Source of the DNA: Marinomonas ushuaiensis DSM 15871
Lineage (GTDB): Bacteria > Pseudomonadota > Gammaproteobacteria > Pseudomonadales > Marinomonadaceae
Direction: 5' to 3'
Assembly (NCBI RefSeq): GCF_000521805.1
Contig: NZ_JAMB01000010.1
Coordinates: 48,277-112,276 of the forward strand
Length of the DNA: 64,000 bases
Shown here piece after piece: positions 56,156 through 63,980 of this stretch (its first letter is position 1; each line of letters begins with the position of its first letter). A program made the translations under genes and the position numbers. The notes beneath the pieces are model-generated. The model was not told where the DNA came from, made no database searches, and was given only the letters and a program-made list of their open reading frames with translations.

Positions 56156-57736
56156 TTGAGTGTGCTACAAGGAAAACTTCTTATTGGCCAAAAGGCTATG
56201 TTTGGTCAAAGTTCTAGTATCTTAGCAATTGATCCGTCAACAGGCCTTAAACTCGAGCCTCCATATCCAGGAGGTAGTGCTTATGAGGTAGAAGAGGCCT
56301 GCCAACTAGCCTGGAAGGCGTTCGATATATATCGAGAGATAAGCCTCGAAACGCGAGCTATATTTTTAGAAACTATTGCTAATAAAATCGAAATGATAGG
56401 CCCAATGTTAATTGATAGAGCCATGGCTGAAAGTGGGCTTCCAAAGGCACGTCTTGAAAGTGAACGCGCACGTACTTGCGGCCAATTACGATTGTTTGCC
56501 AATGTTGTTAGATCAGGTGAATGGCTGGATGTTCGTATTGACGAGCAACTAGCTGATCGTAATCCCATGCCACGTGCAGACTTACGCCAACGTCATATTC
56601 CATTAGGTCCAGTTGCTGTATTCGGTGCTAGTAACTTTCCATTGGCATTTTCTGTTGCTGGTGGAGATACCGCATCAGCCCTTGCGGCAGGTTGTCCGGT
56701 AATTGTAAAAGCACATTCAGCTCATCCTGGTACATCAGAGTTAGTTGGAAATGCAATTCAGAAAGCCGTTATTGAATGTAAGCTGCCTGAAGGCGTCTTT
56801 TCATTGATGTATGGATCGGGAAGGGAAGTGGGTGCAGCGCTAGTGGCAGATGCTCGAATAAAAGCAGTCGGATTCACCGGGTCACGCTCTGGAGGCTGCG
56901 CTTTAATGAAGATTGCCCAGAGTCGTAATGAGCCGATACCTGTTTATGCAGAAATGAGTAGTATTAATCCAGTATTCGTACTTCAACATGCTCTTGAGTC
57001 TCGCGGTGATGAAATTGCAAAATCCTATGTGGCTTCATTAATAATGGGTGCAGGCCAATTCTGTACTAGCCCAGGTTTGTTGATTGCTCATAAAAGTGTA
57101 GCTTTAGACAGTTTTGTTCAAGTAGCTAGTAAGGCACTTAAAGAAAATACTTCTCAAACCATGTTGACAGAAGGTATTTATGATGGATATCAAAAAGGAG
57201 TTAGTCGTCTTTCATCCAATAGTAAAGTGCGAGAAGTTGCACGTGGAAAGGTGAAAAACAGTTTAAATCAGTGCCAGTCGAGACTTTTCATTACTAGTGC
57301 TCATGATTTTCTTAATGATAAAGATCTGCAGGAGGAAATATTTGGAGCGGTGTCCCTAATTATAGAATGCGATGACGATGATGATGTTGCTCATATTGCA
57401 GAGCACTTAGAAGGCCAACTTACTGCGACACTACAGATGGATAATCTTGATATTGATATTGCACGTAAGCTCTTACCAATAATGGAACGAAAGGCAGGAC
57501 GAATTCTGGTCAATGGCTGGCCTACAGGAGTTGAAGTGTGTAATGCGATGGTACATGGAGGACCTTTTCCAGCCACATCGGATAGTCGTAGCACCTCAGT
57601 AGGAACTGCTTCAATTTTTCGTTTTCTTCGTCCGGTTTGTTATCAGGATCTACCTGATCTGTTACGTCCTGATGCGATTAGAAATAGCAATCCGTTAAAA
57701 TTGAAACGGCTAGTTAATGGAAAACGTGAAAGTTAA
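56156..57736 (+). CDS. Alpha-ketoglutarate-semialdehyde dehydrogenase, copy 2
   Basis: A 526-residue paralogue of the enzyme at 46833. The same active-site parts are present: VYAEMSSI with the base Glu, GAGQFCTSPG with the Cys nucleophile and GFTGSRSGG. The start is a TTG at 56156 with AAGGGAGA before it. It ends module B and would convert alpha-ketoglutarate semialdehyde to 2-oxoglutarate. Two such genes within 10 kb point to two separate routes converging on the same intermediate. Confidence 0.9.
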   Translation: MSVLQGKLLIGQKAMFGQSSSILAIDPSTGLKLEPPYPGGSAYEVEEACQLAWKAFDIYREISLETRAIFLETIANKIEMIGPMLIDRAMAESGLPKARLESERARTCGQLRLFANVVRSGEWLDVRIDEQLADRNPMPRADLRQRHIPLGPVAVFGASNFPLAFSVAGGDTASALAAGCPVIVKAHSAHPGTSELVGNAIQKAVIECKLPEGVFSLMYGSGREVGAALVADARIKAVGFTGSRSGGCALMKIAQSRNEPIPVYAEMSSINPVFVLQHALESRGDEIAKSYVASLIMGAGQFCTSPGLLIAHKSVALDSFVQVASKALKENTSQTMLTEGIYDGYQKGVSRLSSNSKVREVARGKVKNSLNQCQSRLFITSAHDFLNDKDLQEEIFGAVSLIIECDDDDDVAHIAEHLEGQLTATLQMDNLDIDIARKLLPIMERKAGRILVNGWPTGVEVCNAMVHGGPFPATSDSRSTSVGTASIFRFLRPVCYQDLPDLLRPDAIRNSNPLKLKRLVNGKRES

Positions 57737-57817
57737 TTCCTACTAAGAGTGGATGATAAGTAAAGTTGATGTAGGAGCATTCTTATTTCAACTATTATCA
57801 ATAGTGAGGCGATGATT

Positions 57818-57851
57818 ATGAAAAAGCAGATAAAAGTTGGGTTTATTGGTA
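57818..57851 (+). pseudogene. Truncated start of an NAD(P)-binding dehydrogenase gene
   Basis: After a GAGGC site, the ATG at 57818 begins MKKQIKVGFIG, the usual first strand and glycine of a Rossmann-fold oxidoreductase such as a 3-hydroxyacid dehydrogenase. After 11 codons the sequence enters the IS66 end at 57852 and reaches a stop at TAG. It would have been the next gene of module B. The family assignment rests on 11 residues only. Confidence 0.5.
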
Positions 57852-58178
57852 GTGAGCGTCGCTTAAACCCCACATAGTAGTTCTTTCCAAAAACGATAAA
57901 GTCTTTTATTTTTTAATTGGGATAAAAGACTCATGTTTACCGCTTCCCCTCAACGTAATGTGACTCTCATTTGTGGTCGCGCACGCGATAAAGTCAAAGC
58001 CTTACAATGGGCGTCGAATGGCTTCTGGCGACATTATAAACGTCTTGAAAAAGGGCATTTTCAGTGGCCTGGCATTGATGACGAACAACTGTCTATTCAA
58101 GTATCACCCCGTCAGTTAAATTGGTTGTTGGATGGTCTTTCGCTCAATGTACAAGCCGCTCATCCGCATTTAACTTAG
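57852..58178 (+). mobile_element. IS66 relic with deleted tnpB
   Basis: It begins with the IS66 end GTGAGCGTCGCTTAAACCCC. A tnpB frame follows from 57933 to 58178: MFTASPQRNVTLICG is joined directly to RARDKVKALQWASNGFWRHY and IQVSPRQLNWLLDGL. About 40 codons (PTDMRKAIDG onward) are missing by deletion between two ICG/FCG-like sequences. tnpC and the right end are absent. It closes the catabolic island on the right. Confidence 0.82.
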
Positions 58179-58436
58179 CTACTCACAGCTCGATCCTTAA
58201 GCCTACACTTCATTTACGACTCGATATCAGAAATCTATGATTTAAAATAAAATGGTCTATTGAATCTTAGAAGTATGTGAAATATTGTGGATTTATATTA
58301 ATGAGGTAGGCTGAGAATGACAAATTCTACAGCCTCGTTAGCTGTTTTCCTAACCAATAAGCTCTTTATGTCTTATATCAATGTTATAGGTCGTCGTTCA
58401 ATATATTATTGAACTTTACTATCTTCAGGGCTTGGT

Positions 58437-58650
58437 ATGAAAATACCATTAATTACAACGTTTCTGGGTATTTTAATTACTTTTCCAACACTCGCTTCTA
58501 TTTCAGTATTTGATCACAATCACAAGATTGGTATGTGTGCAGGTTTATCAAGAATTGCATCGATTGAAGTGAGGGGTCGGAGAAAATGATGGGTGCAATG
58601 AGTTATGGTGGCTGATACGCAATGGGAAATGTGTAGATGTATATCGATGA
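58437..58650 (+). pseudogene. Small secreted-protein gene, probably frameshifted
   Basis: The ATG at 58437 opens a 50-codon frame with a clear signal peptide (MKIPLITTFLGILITFPTLA) that stops at 58589. Moving one frame near the GGGG at about 58572 continues with GVGENDGCNELWWLIRNGKC and VDVYR, up to a stop at 58648. The joined product would be about 70 residues with cysteines in GMCAG, DGCNE and GKCVD. I do not recognise the family. The frameshift interpretation is an inference. Confidence 0.4.
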
Positions 58651-58890
58651 AATAAAGTTAAATCTAGAAGTAGTATTAGAGCGTTTTTTAACAGAAAAAA
58701 TTTCATTGCTACGTGTGCGAATGATGAGCCTGATAGTCAATGGGCAGGCAATTTCGGGCGGCGTAAACTTGGGTGTCCGTAGGCTTTTTGCCGTTTGGAG
58801 GGGCGATACCCGAAAAACTGACGACGGAATTATCACGCTTCGGCGTATAACGGCTTGTTGCCACAGTTTCAGCCAGAAAGGACTTCTTTT

Positions 58891-60054
58891 ATGAAAACAT
58901 TACGCATCTTGATCCCGATTGTGTTGTTGTCGACCGCAGTTGGAGGCTGGTTCTATTTGGCCCAGAACGAACCCGAGGCCCCTCCGACGACGGCTCTTGT
59001 CAGACTTGGCACCGTTGAAGAGACGGTGCTGGCGTCGGGCACGATGGAGGCCAAACAATTGGTCAGCGTTGGCGCACGTGTCTCGGGTCAGATCGAAACA
59101 CTGGCGGTCGCCCTTGGCGACGAGGTCGAGAGGGGTGACCTGATTGCGCAGATCGACAGTCAGGACCAGCAGAATGCCGTGTTGACGGCGAAGGCGAACC
59201 TGGCCAATATAAAGGCCCAGATCGCCGCCAAGAATGCCAGTCTGATCAAGGCCAAATGGACGCTGGACCGGCAGAGAAAGCTGACCACCTCGGATTATGT
59301 ATCGAAAGAGGATCTTGAGTCAGCTCAGGCCGAAGTTGATGTCTACAAGGCTGAGCTTGACGCGCTGGCCGCACAACAAGACAGCGTTGAGGTCACCGTC
59401 TCAACTGCGCAAATCGAGCTTGAACGGACCAATATCGTTGCGCCGATTTCCGGCACGGTTGTGGCAATCGTCAATGACGAAGGCCAGATGGTGAACGCCT
59501 CACAAAGCGCGCCGACAATCGTCAAGCTTGCCGATTTGGACAGTATGGTGGTGAAGGCGGAGATATCCGAGGCTGACGTGGTGCATGTGAAACCCGAGCA
59601 GCAAGTGTTCTTTACTATCTTGGGAGAACCGGATTACAAATTCTCTGCCACTGTGCGCGCTGTCGAGCCTGCGCCTTCGGCAATTGAGACCAGCGACACC
59701 ATCTCAACCGATGTGGCGATCTATTATAATGGGTTGCTGGAGGTAGACAATCCAGACCATCTGCTGCGCATCGGCATGACGACTGAAGTCTCGATAATTC
59801 TGGACAAGGCGGAAAACGTGTTGACTGTGCCGTCCTCGGCGCTGACCAAAGACGCTGATGGCTATACCGTCAAACGGTATGATACCGCAGACGGCACAAC
59901 GACGACTGTGCCGGTTGAGGTCGGGCTGAACAACAAGATCAGGGCCGAGATTAAATCGGGCTTGGCTGAAGGCGACATAGTGGTAACGGGCACCGCGGTG
60001 ACGGCCCCCTCTGCCTCACAGAGCAATACCAGCACACCTAAAGTGAGGCTGTGA
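58891..60054 (+). CDS. macA: MacA-type membrane-fusion (adaptor) protein
   Basis: A 387-residue periplasmic adaptor with one N-terminal membrane anchor (LRILIPIVLLSTAVGGWFYL). The HlyD/RND-type fold follows: lipoyl half (SVGARVSGQIETLAVALGDEV), a helical hairpin rich in Ala, Lys and Gln from about 90 to 175, the second lipoyl half (TNIVAPISGTVVAIVNDEGQ) and a beta barrel. It links MacB to an outer-membrane channel. I start at the ATG at 58891 with AAAGGA. The frame to 58855 is not needed. Its stop overlaps the macB region. Confidence 0.9.
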   Translation: MKTLRILIPIVLLSTAVGGWFYLAQNEPEAPPTTALVRLGTVEETVLASGTMEAKQLVSVGARVSGQIETLAVALGDEVERGDLIAQIDSQDQQNAVLTAKANLANIKAQIAAKNASLIKAKWTLDRQRKLTTSDYVSKEDLESAQAEVDVYKAELDALAAQQDSVEVTVSTAQIELERTNIVAPISGTVVAIVNDEGQMVNASQSAPTIVKLADLDSMVVKAEISEADVVHVKPEQQVFFTILGEPDYKFSATVRAVEPAPSAIETSDTISTDVAIYYNGLLEVDNPDHLLRIGMTTEVSIILDKAENVLTVPSSALTKDADGYTVKRYDTADGTTTTVPVEVGLNNKIRAEIKSGLAEGDIVVTGTAVTAPSASQSNTSTPKVRL

Positions 60055-60056
60055 AG

Positions 60057-62003
60057 ATGAACGAACCGCTGATTTCCGCACGCGGGATCTCGCGAAGCTT
60101 TCAGGCTGGCGATGAAACCATCACTGTCTTGCGCGATGTTGACGTTGACATTAGGTCGGGTGAGATGGTGGCGATCATCGGGGCTTCTGGCTCGGGTAAA
60201 TCAACGCTGATGAACATCCTTGGCTGCCTCGACCGCGCCAGTTCGGGCAGCTACAGCTTTGCCGGTCAGGATGTGAGCGAACTCGGACCCGATCAGCTTT
60301 CCCAACTGCGGCGCGAGCATTTCGGCTTTATCTTCCAGCGCTATCAACTTTTGTCCGATCTTGACGCGGTGGGCAATGTCGAGGTGCCCGCGATCTATGC
60401 CGGTGAGAGCCGAGCAGACCGGCACAAGCGCGCCTCTGATCTGCTAGGCCAGCTTGGCTTGGCAGACCGTTTGGATCACCGCCCCGGTGAGCTTTCAGGG
60501 GGCCAGCAGCAACGGGTTTCCGTGGCGCGCGCGTTGATGAATGGCGGTGAGGTGATCCTGGCGGATGAACCCACCGGCGCGCTTGATACAAAAAGTTCCA
60601 AAGAAATGATCGACTTGCTGTTGGAATTGAACCGCAAAGGCCACACCATCGTCATGGTTACCCATGACCCCGAGGTTGCCCTGCATGCCCATCGCACGAT
60701 CGAAATCAGTGATGGCCGGATCATCTCGGATACACAGGCGGCCGCCAATGATGTCAAAGATGCCAACCGGTTGGAGCACGCCCCGCGGAAAACGGGCACC
60801 GGGGCTGCGCTGTTGCGACTGCGCGAGGCGTTTGAAATGTCGTTCAAAGCGCTTTTGGCCCATCGGGTGCGCTCAGTTCTGACGATGCTGGGCATCATCA
60901 TCGGTATCGCCTCTGTGGTACTGGTGGTCGCGTTGGGAACAGGCACCAAAGAAAAGGTGCTCGACAGTATTTCATCGCTTGGGACCAGCACGATCACCGT
61001 TCGCTCGGGTACAGGCTTCGGGGCGCGTAATGCGGCCAAGGTGGAAACGCTAGTGCCTTCGGATTCGGATGCACTGGCATTGCAACCCTATGCCGACAGC
61101 ACCTCGCCTTCGGTCGCGACCCAGCGCAACGTTGTCTATAGCGGTACCGCTTCGGATGCGTCGATCAACGGTGTGAGCGGGGATTATTTTCAGGTCCACA
61201 ATTACAACACCTTGACCGGCAGCACATTCGCGTCCGACGATGTTATCGACCGCAGCCAAGTCGCGGTGATCGACGAGGATACGCGCGACACCTTTTTCGA
61301 CGCGAGCGACGACCCGGTTGGCAAGGTTCTGCTTCTGGGTGGCGTGCCGGTGCGGGTGATTGGGGTAGTGCGGTCCAGCGGGGCAAGTTTTGGCCCGGAA
61401 TCACTGAATGTATGGGTTCCCTATACCACGGTGATGACGCGGATTTCCGGGCAGAATTTCCTTGATAGCATCGAGGTGCGGGTGAGCGATGATTACGACA
61501 CCTCATTTGCCGAGACAGAAATCAACGCTTTGCTGACCACCCGCCACGGCACCAAGGATTTCTTCCTAACAAACTCTGACACGATCCGCGACACGATGAC
61601 CTCGACCACGGAAACGCTGACCTTGCTAGTTTCGATGATCGCTGTGATCTCGCTGATTGTCGGGGGGATCGGGGTGATGAATATCATGCTGGTATCCGTC
61701 ACCGAGCGCACAAAAGAGATCGGCGTGCGCATCGCGATCGGGGCGCGGCGGTCGGATATTGTGGCGCAGTTCCTGATCGAAGCCGTTCTAGTTTGCTTGA
61801 CAGGTGGCGTCATTGGGATCGCCGGAGCCCTGATCGGCGGGCAGATGGTGGTGTATTTTTCGACCGATGTGCAGTTGAGCTTCTCGGCTACGGCGATTGT
61901 TGTGGCTTTCTTGTCCTCGACCCTGATCGGGATTACCTTTGGCTATTTGCCAGCGCGGGCGGCGGCAAGGCTCGACCCGGTGGTCGCGCTTAACCACGCG
62001 TGA
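60057..62003 (+). CDS. macB: MacB-type ABC transporter, ATPase-permease fusion
   Basis: A 648-residue inner-membrane protein. The ATPase spans residues 1-230, with Walker A GASGSGKSTL, signature LSGGQQQRVS and Walker B VILADEPTGAL. A membrane helix near 275-295, a periplasmic domain and three C-terminal helices (LLVSMIAVISLIVGGIGVMN and on) complete the FtsX-like part. It drives export of drugs, peptides or lipids through an outer-membrane channel such as TolC, which is not encoded here. I prefer the ATG at 60057, 8 bases after GAGG, over the GTG at 60051. It is coupled to macA. Confidence 0.92.
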   Translation: MNEPLISARGISRSFQAGDETITVLRDVDVDIRSGEMVAIIGASGSGKSTLMNILGCLDRASSGSYSFAGQDVSELGPDQLSQLRREHFGFIFQRYQLLSDLDAVGNVEVPAIYAGESRADRHKRASDLLGQLGLADRLDHRPGELSGGQQQRVSVARALMNGGEVILADEPTGALDTKSSKEMIDLLLELNRKGHTIVMVTHDPEVALHAHRTIEISDGRIISDTQAAANDVKDANRLEHAPRKTGTGAALLRLREAFEMSFKALLAHRVRSVLTMLGIIIGIASVVLVVALGTGTKEKVLDSISSLGTSTITVRSGTGFGARNAAKVETLVPSDSDALALQPYADSTSPSVATQRNVVYSGTASDASINGVSGDYFQVHNYNTLTGSTFASDDVIDRSQVAVIDEDTRDTFFDASDDPVGKVLLLGGVPVRVIGVVRSSGASFGPESLNVWVPYTTVMTRISGQNFLDSIEVRVSDDYDTSFAETEINALLTTRHGTKDFFLTNSDTIRDTMTSTTETLTLLVSMIAVISLIVGGIGVMNIMLVSVTERTKEIGVRIAIGARRSDIVAQFLIEAVLVCLTGGVIGIAGALIGGQMVVYFSTDVQLSFSATAIVVAFLSSTLIGITFGYLPARAAARLDPVVALNHA

Positions 62004-62212
62004 GAGAAACCGGGTGATGTGACGGGTCCGGAGAGAACGCCTTACATCTCAGGTGGTGAAGAATGGGCTTCAATCGGCCGCGCCCAAAGGGCCGTGGCCG
62101 ATTTGGACTTGTCGCGATGTCCAGATCATTATTCAACCCATGGGCGGCTGGCGGCGTTAGCAGCTCGCTTGCTCTAGATCGAGCAAGAAAAGAAAACACA
62201 AAATAAATAGAA

Positions 62213-62548
62213 ATGAAGTCGGCGCAAAATAATCTAGCAAGCGATTCGATTTTCCTATTCGCTTTGAAGCGATTGCGACGCTCGCAAGTAGATGAGATTA
62301 CTCACAAGTCTATCGCTAGGATAATTATGGAATCCGGCTTCAAACAAGAAGAAGTCCACAACATTCTATGGAAAGAGGTATTTCCCGCAGTTGGTGATAA
62401 TCTTCGGTGTGTTGCTGGCGAGTGGGCAGGTTTCAATTCTGAATGGTTAAAGGAAAGGATTTTATCGGTAACGCAGGAGCAACCCACCTTATCAGGTTAC
62501 GGGTTCATTTCAGTAGCATCAGTTATTGATTTCACTAAAGAAGAGTGA
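62213..62548 (+). CDS. Small DUF7079-like hypothetical protein
   Basis: A 111-residue helical protein of unknown function. Visible pattern: FLFALKRLRRSQVDEITHKS, SGFKQEEVHNILWKEVFPAV, DNLRCVAGEWAGFNSEWL. I associate this with small proteins of the DUF7079 type, with limited certainty. It lies just past the GC-rich block, in AT-rich DNA. The neighbours give no clue to its role. Confidence 0.6.
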   Translation: MKSAQNNLASDSIFLFALKRLRRSQVDEITHKSIARIIMESGFKQEEVHNILWKEVFPAVGDNLRCVAGEWAGFNSEWLKERILSVTQEQPTLSGYGFISVASVIDFTKEE

Positions 62549-62690
62549 TCAAGGGTTTGTAGCTTCCTACCAAAAGACTTCAGTGAGCCGTTACTTTTAG
62601 CAAGTAGCAAAATATTAACTAATAGAAAATGGTGGCTATTCTGGTAAAAGTACAAAGTATGGGACATCCATACCTTTTTACTAAAATGAG

Positions 62691-62716
62691 CCAAGTGAGT
62701 GTCCAATACTTTTCGT
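62691..62716 (+). repeat. 26-bp direct repeat, copy 1
   Basis: CCAAGTGAGTGTCCAATACT and six further bases (TTTCGT) recur at 63798-63823 with a single difference. The copies flank the two minus-strand genes at 62887 and 63605. They may be ends of a transposon or cassette. The rest of the 62549-62886 gap shows no gene. Confidence 0.75.
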
Positions 62717-62886
62717 GCTACCACTTTGTGCGCTGTTAATTTACATCGATGCACCATTTATCATGGTATTTAGTATCACCATCTTTGATGTGGCATTAAA
62801 ATTTTATCCCTTTATGCGGACACTGCACCGGAAGTTAGATAGCTACTTAACAACCTAGGATAGAATTGTTAAGTAGCTTTTAACCG

Positions 62887-63546
62887 TTATTTTTTACTGA
62901 ATGTTTCTGAAAATTTAGAAGGGTTAACTTGTTTAGATAAGTTTTTTAAGGGAATAATATAATGCTCTTTATTTTTAAGAACATACTCGGCATAAACCAC
63001 GTAATCAGTAAACGGCCCAAAAGTTCTGCTTACATTGTAATCTACCGTATAATCCTCAAGGATTAATACATAAGCATTAACACAGGTTCCTGGCATATTT
63101 GGGGACAGGGCTTTGCATTGTTTTTGTGATAATTTATCAATAATAGTGTATTTATAATTCAACTCAACATTTTGGTCAGCAGAATAGAACTCTTTGCTTT
63201 TTACTTGATTTGAATAAAGGGTTGTTTTTAAGTTTCGTGCAAAGCAGTCTTTTAGATTAACCGCTAAGGAGAGTTCTTTATGCAACTCACCCCAACCTGG
63301 GTCGATAGGCTCTAGGGATGAGATCTCTTTTCCGAAATATTTTCCTGGGTTGCTTTCAAAATCTTTGGTTGTTTTAATATTAAATTGATCTTCAAACGCC
63401 TCATAGTTATCACTTGATTGCCAAATTCGAGTAAAACATTGTGGGGGTATAACTTGATTGTTTACTTTCCATTGTACAGGTAACGTTGAAGCACTTGCCG
63501 TAAAGCTAGCTAAGGTTAATATAAAAAAGCCTAATAATCGATTCAT
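62887..63546 (-). CDS. Secreted protein of unknown function
   Basis: A 219-residue protein with a cleavable signal peptide (RLLGFFILTLASFTASAS, then TLPVQWK). Four cysteines are visible in the mature part (QCFTRIW, DCFARN, KQCKAL, GTCVNAY), which may form disulfides in the periplasm. The C-terminal half is rich in Tyr and beta-like. I do not recognise a family. Nothing around it suggests a role, and it is bounded by the 26-bp repeats. Confidence 0.75.
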   Translation of the reverse strand: MNRLLGFFILTLASFTASASTLPVQWKVNNQVIPPQCFTRIWQSSDNYEAFEDQFNIKTTKDFESNPGKYFGKEISSLEPIDPGWGELHKELSLAVNLKDCFARNLKTTLYSNQVKSKEFYSADQNVELNYKYTIIDKLSQKQCKALSPNMPGTCVNAYVLILEDYTVDYNVSRTFGPFTDYVVYAEYVLKNKEHYIIPLKNLSKQVNPSKFSETFSKK

Positions 63547-63604
63547 TTTAATTATCCATAAAATACAAAAATATAATTATATAATAAGCTTATTAACTTT
63601 AGTT

Positions 63605-63769
63605 TTATAATCGTTTGGCAAGCCGATATTGCGTTGCATCATCGGGTAGCTGTTTACGCTCTTTCCCCAGTAGATAATTTTCTCTAAAGGTTTCAAATAA
63701 CAAATCCATAGATGAAAAAAATCGAGGGTCAGGTCTTGTTTCTTGCCATTCTAAAAAAACACGTGACAT
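63605..63769 (-). CDS. Small protein of 54 residues, unknown family
   Basis: The frame from the ATG at 63769 gives MSRVFLEWQETRPDPRFFSS and then MDLLFETFRENYLLGKERKQ with a basic end (YRLAKRL). The composition is protein-like, with amphipathic segments and no low-complexity runs, but no ribosome site is obvious. It lies 58 bases upstream of the secreted-protein gene on the same strand. It could also be the tail of a longer, broken gene. Confidence 0.45.
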   Translation of the reverse strand: MSRVFLEWQETRPDPRFFSSMDLLFETFRENYLLGKERKQLPDDATQYRLAKRL

Positions 63770-63797
63770 CCATACATTTGATATTACGTAAAAGTAA

Positions 63798-63823
63798 CCA
63801 AGTGACTGTCCAATACTTTTCGT
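63798..63823 (+). repeat. 26-bp direct repeat, copy 2
   Basis: This is the second copy of the repeat at 62691, with C in place of G at the ninth base. It is followed by different sequence from copy 1, so the repeated unit ends here. Confidence 0.75.
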
Positions 63824-63838
63824 CAGGTATTCACTGCG

Positions 63839-63964
63839 ATGCCAGCCCTTTTAGCCTCAATATTACCCAGTATATTAACCGGCTTTGTGGGCTTGGTTTC
63901 TGGTGGATTATGTTTTTTAGTAGTGACACTAATAAGCAATCTATTTAATAAAAAATCAGTATAA
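63839..63964 (+). CDS. Possible 41-residue membrane peptide
   Basis: The ATG at 63839 starts MPALLASILPSILTGFVGLV and continues SGGLCFLVVTLISNLFNKK to a stop. This is a single hydrophobic helix with a basic end. No clear ribosome site precedes it. It may be real or chance. Confidence 0.3.
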   Translation: MPALLASILPSILTGFVGLVSGGLCFLVVTLISNLFNKKSV

Positions 63965-63980
63965 ATTACGCTCTCTGAAG

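Larger units (their letters stand above)
58730..62160. other. GC-rich block of foreign composition
   Basis: Base composition changes sharply here. By direct count, 41 of 60 bases are G or C at 60481-60540, against 23 of 60 at 57181-57240. The block begins shortly before macA and ends near 62160, where AT-rich sequence resumes. I see no integrase, tRNA or clear repeats at its edges. Codon use resembles alphaproteobacteria such as the Rhodobacterales. Confidence 0.8.

Noticed and set aside
58637..58894. Plus-strand 85-codon frame just before macA
   Set aside because: It crosses the composition boundary, runs into the macA start and has no recognisable pattern. It is most likely a chance frame over the junction.
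61990..62199. Minus-strand frames within the GC-rich macAB block
   Set aside because: GC-rich DNA has few stop codons, so long shadow frames are expected. These show no domain pattern and overlap the clear macB gene or its downstream edge.
62060..62207. 48-codon plus-strand frame (MGFNRPRPKG) crossing the right edge of the GC-rich block
   Set aside because: It spans the junction between two DNA types and is composed of Arg/Gly-rich sequence typical of chance frames in GC-rich DNA.
63712..63948. 78-codon plus-strand frame
   Set aside because: It is the complement of the 54-residue minus-strand frame, which has more protein-like composition, and it runs through the 26-bp repeat.
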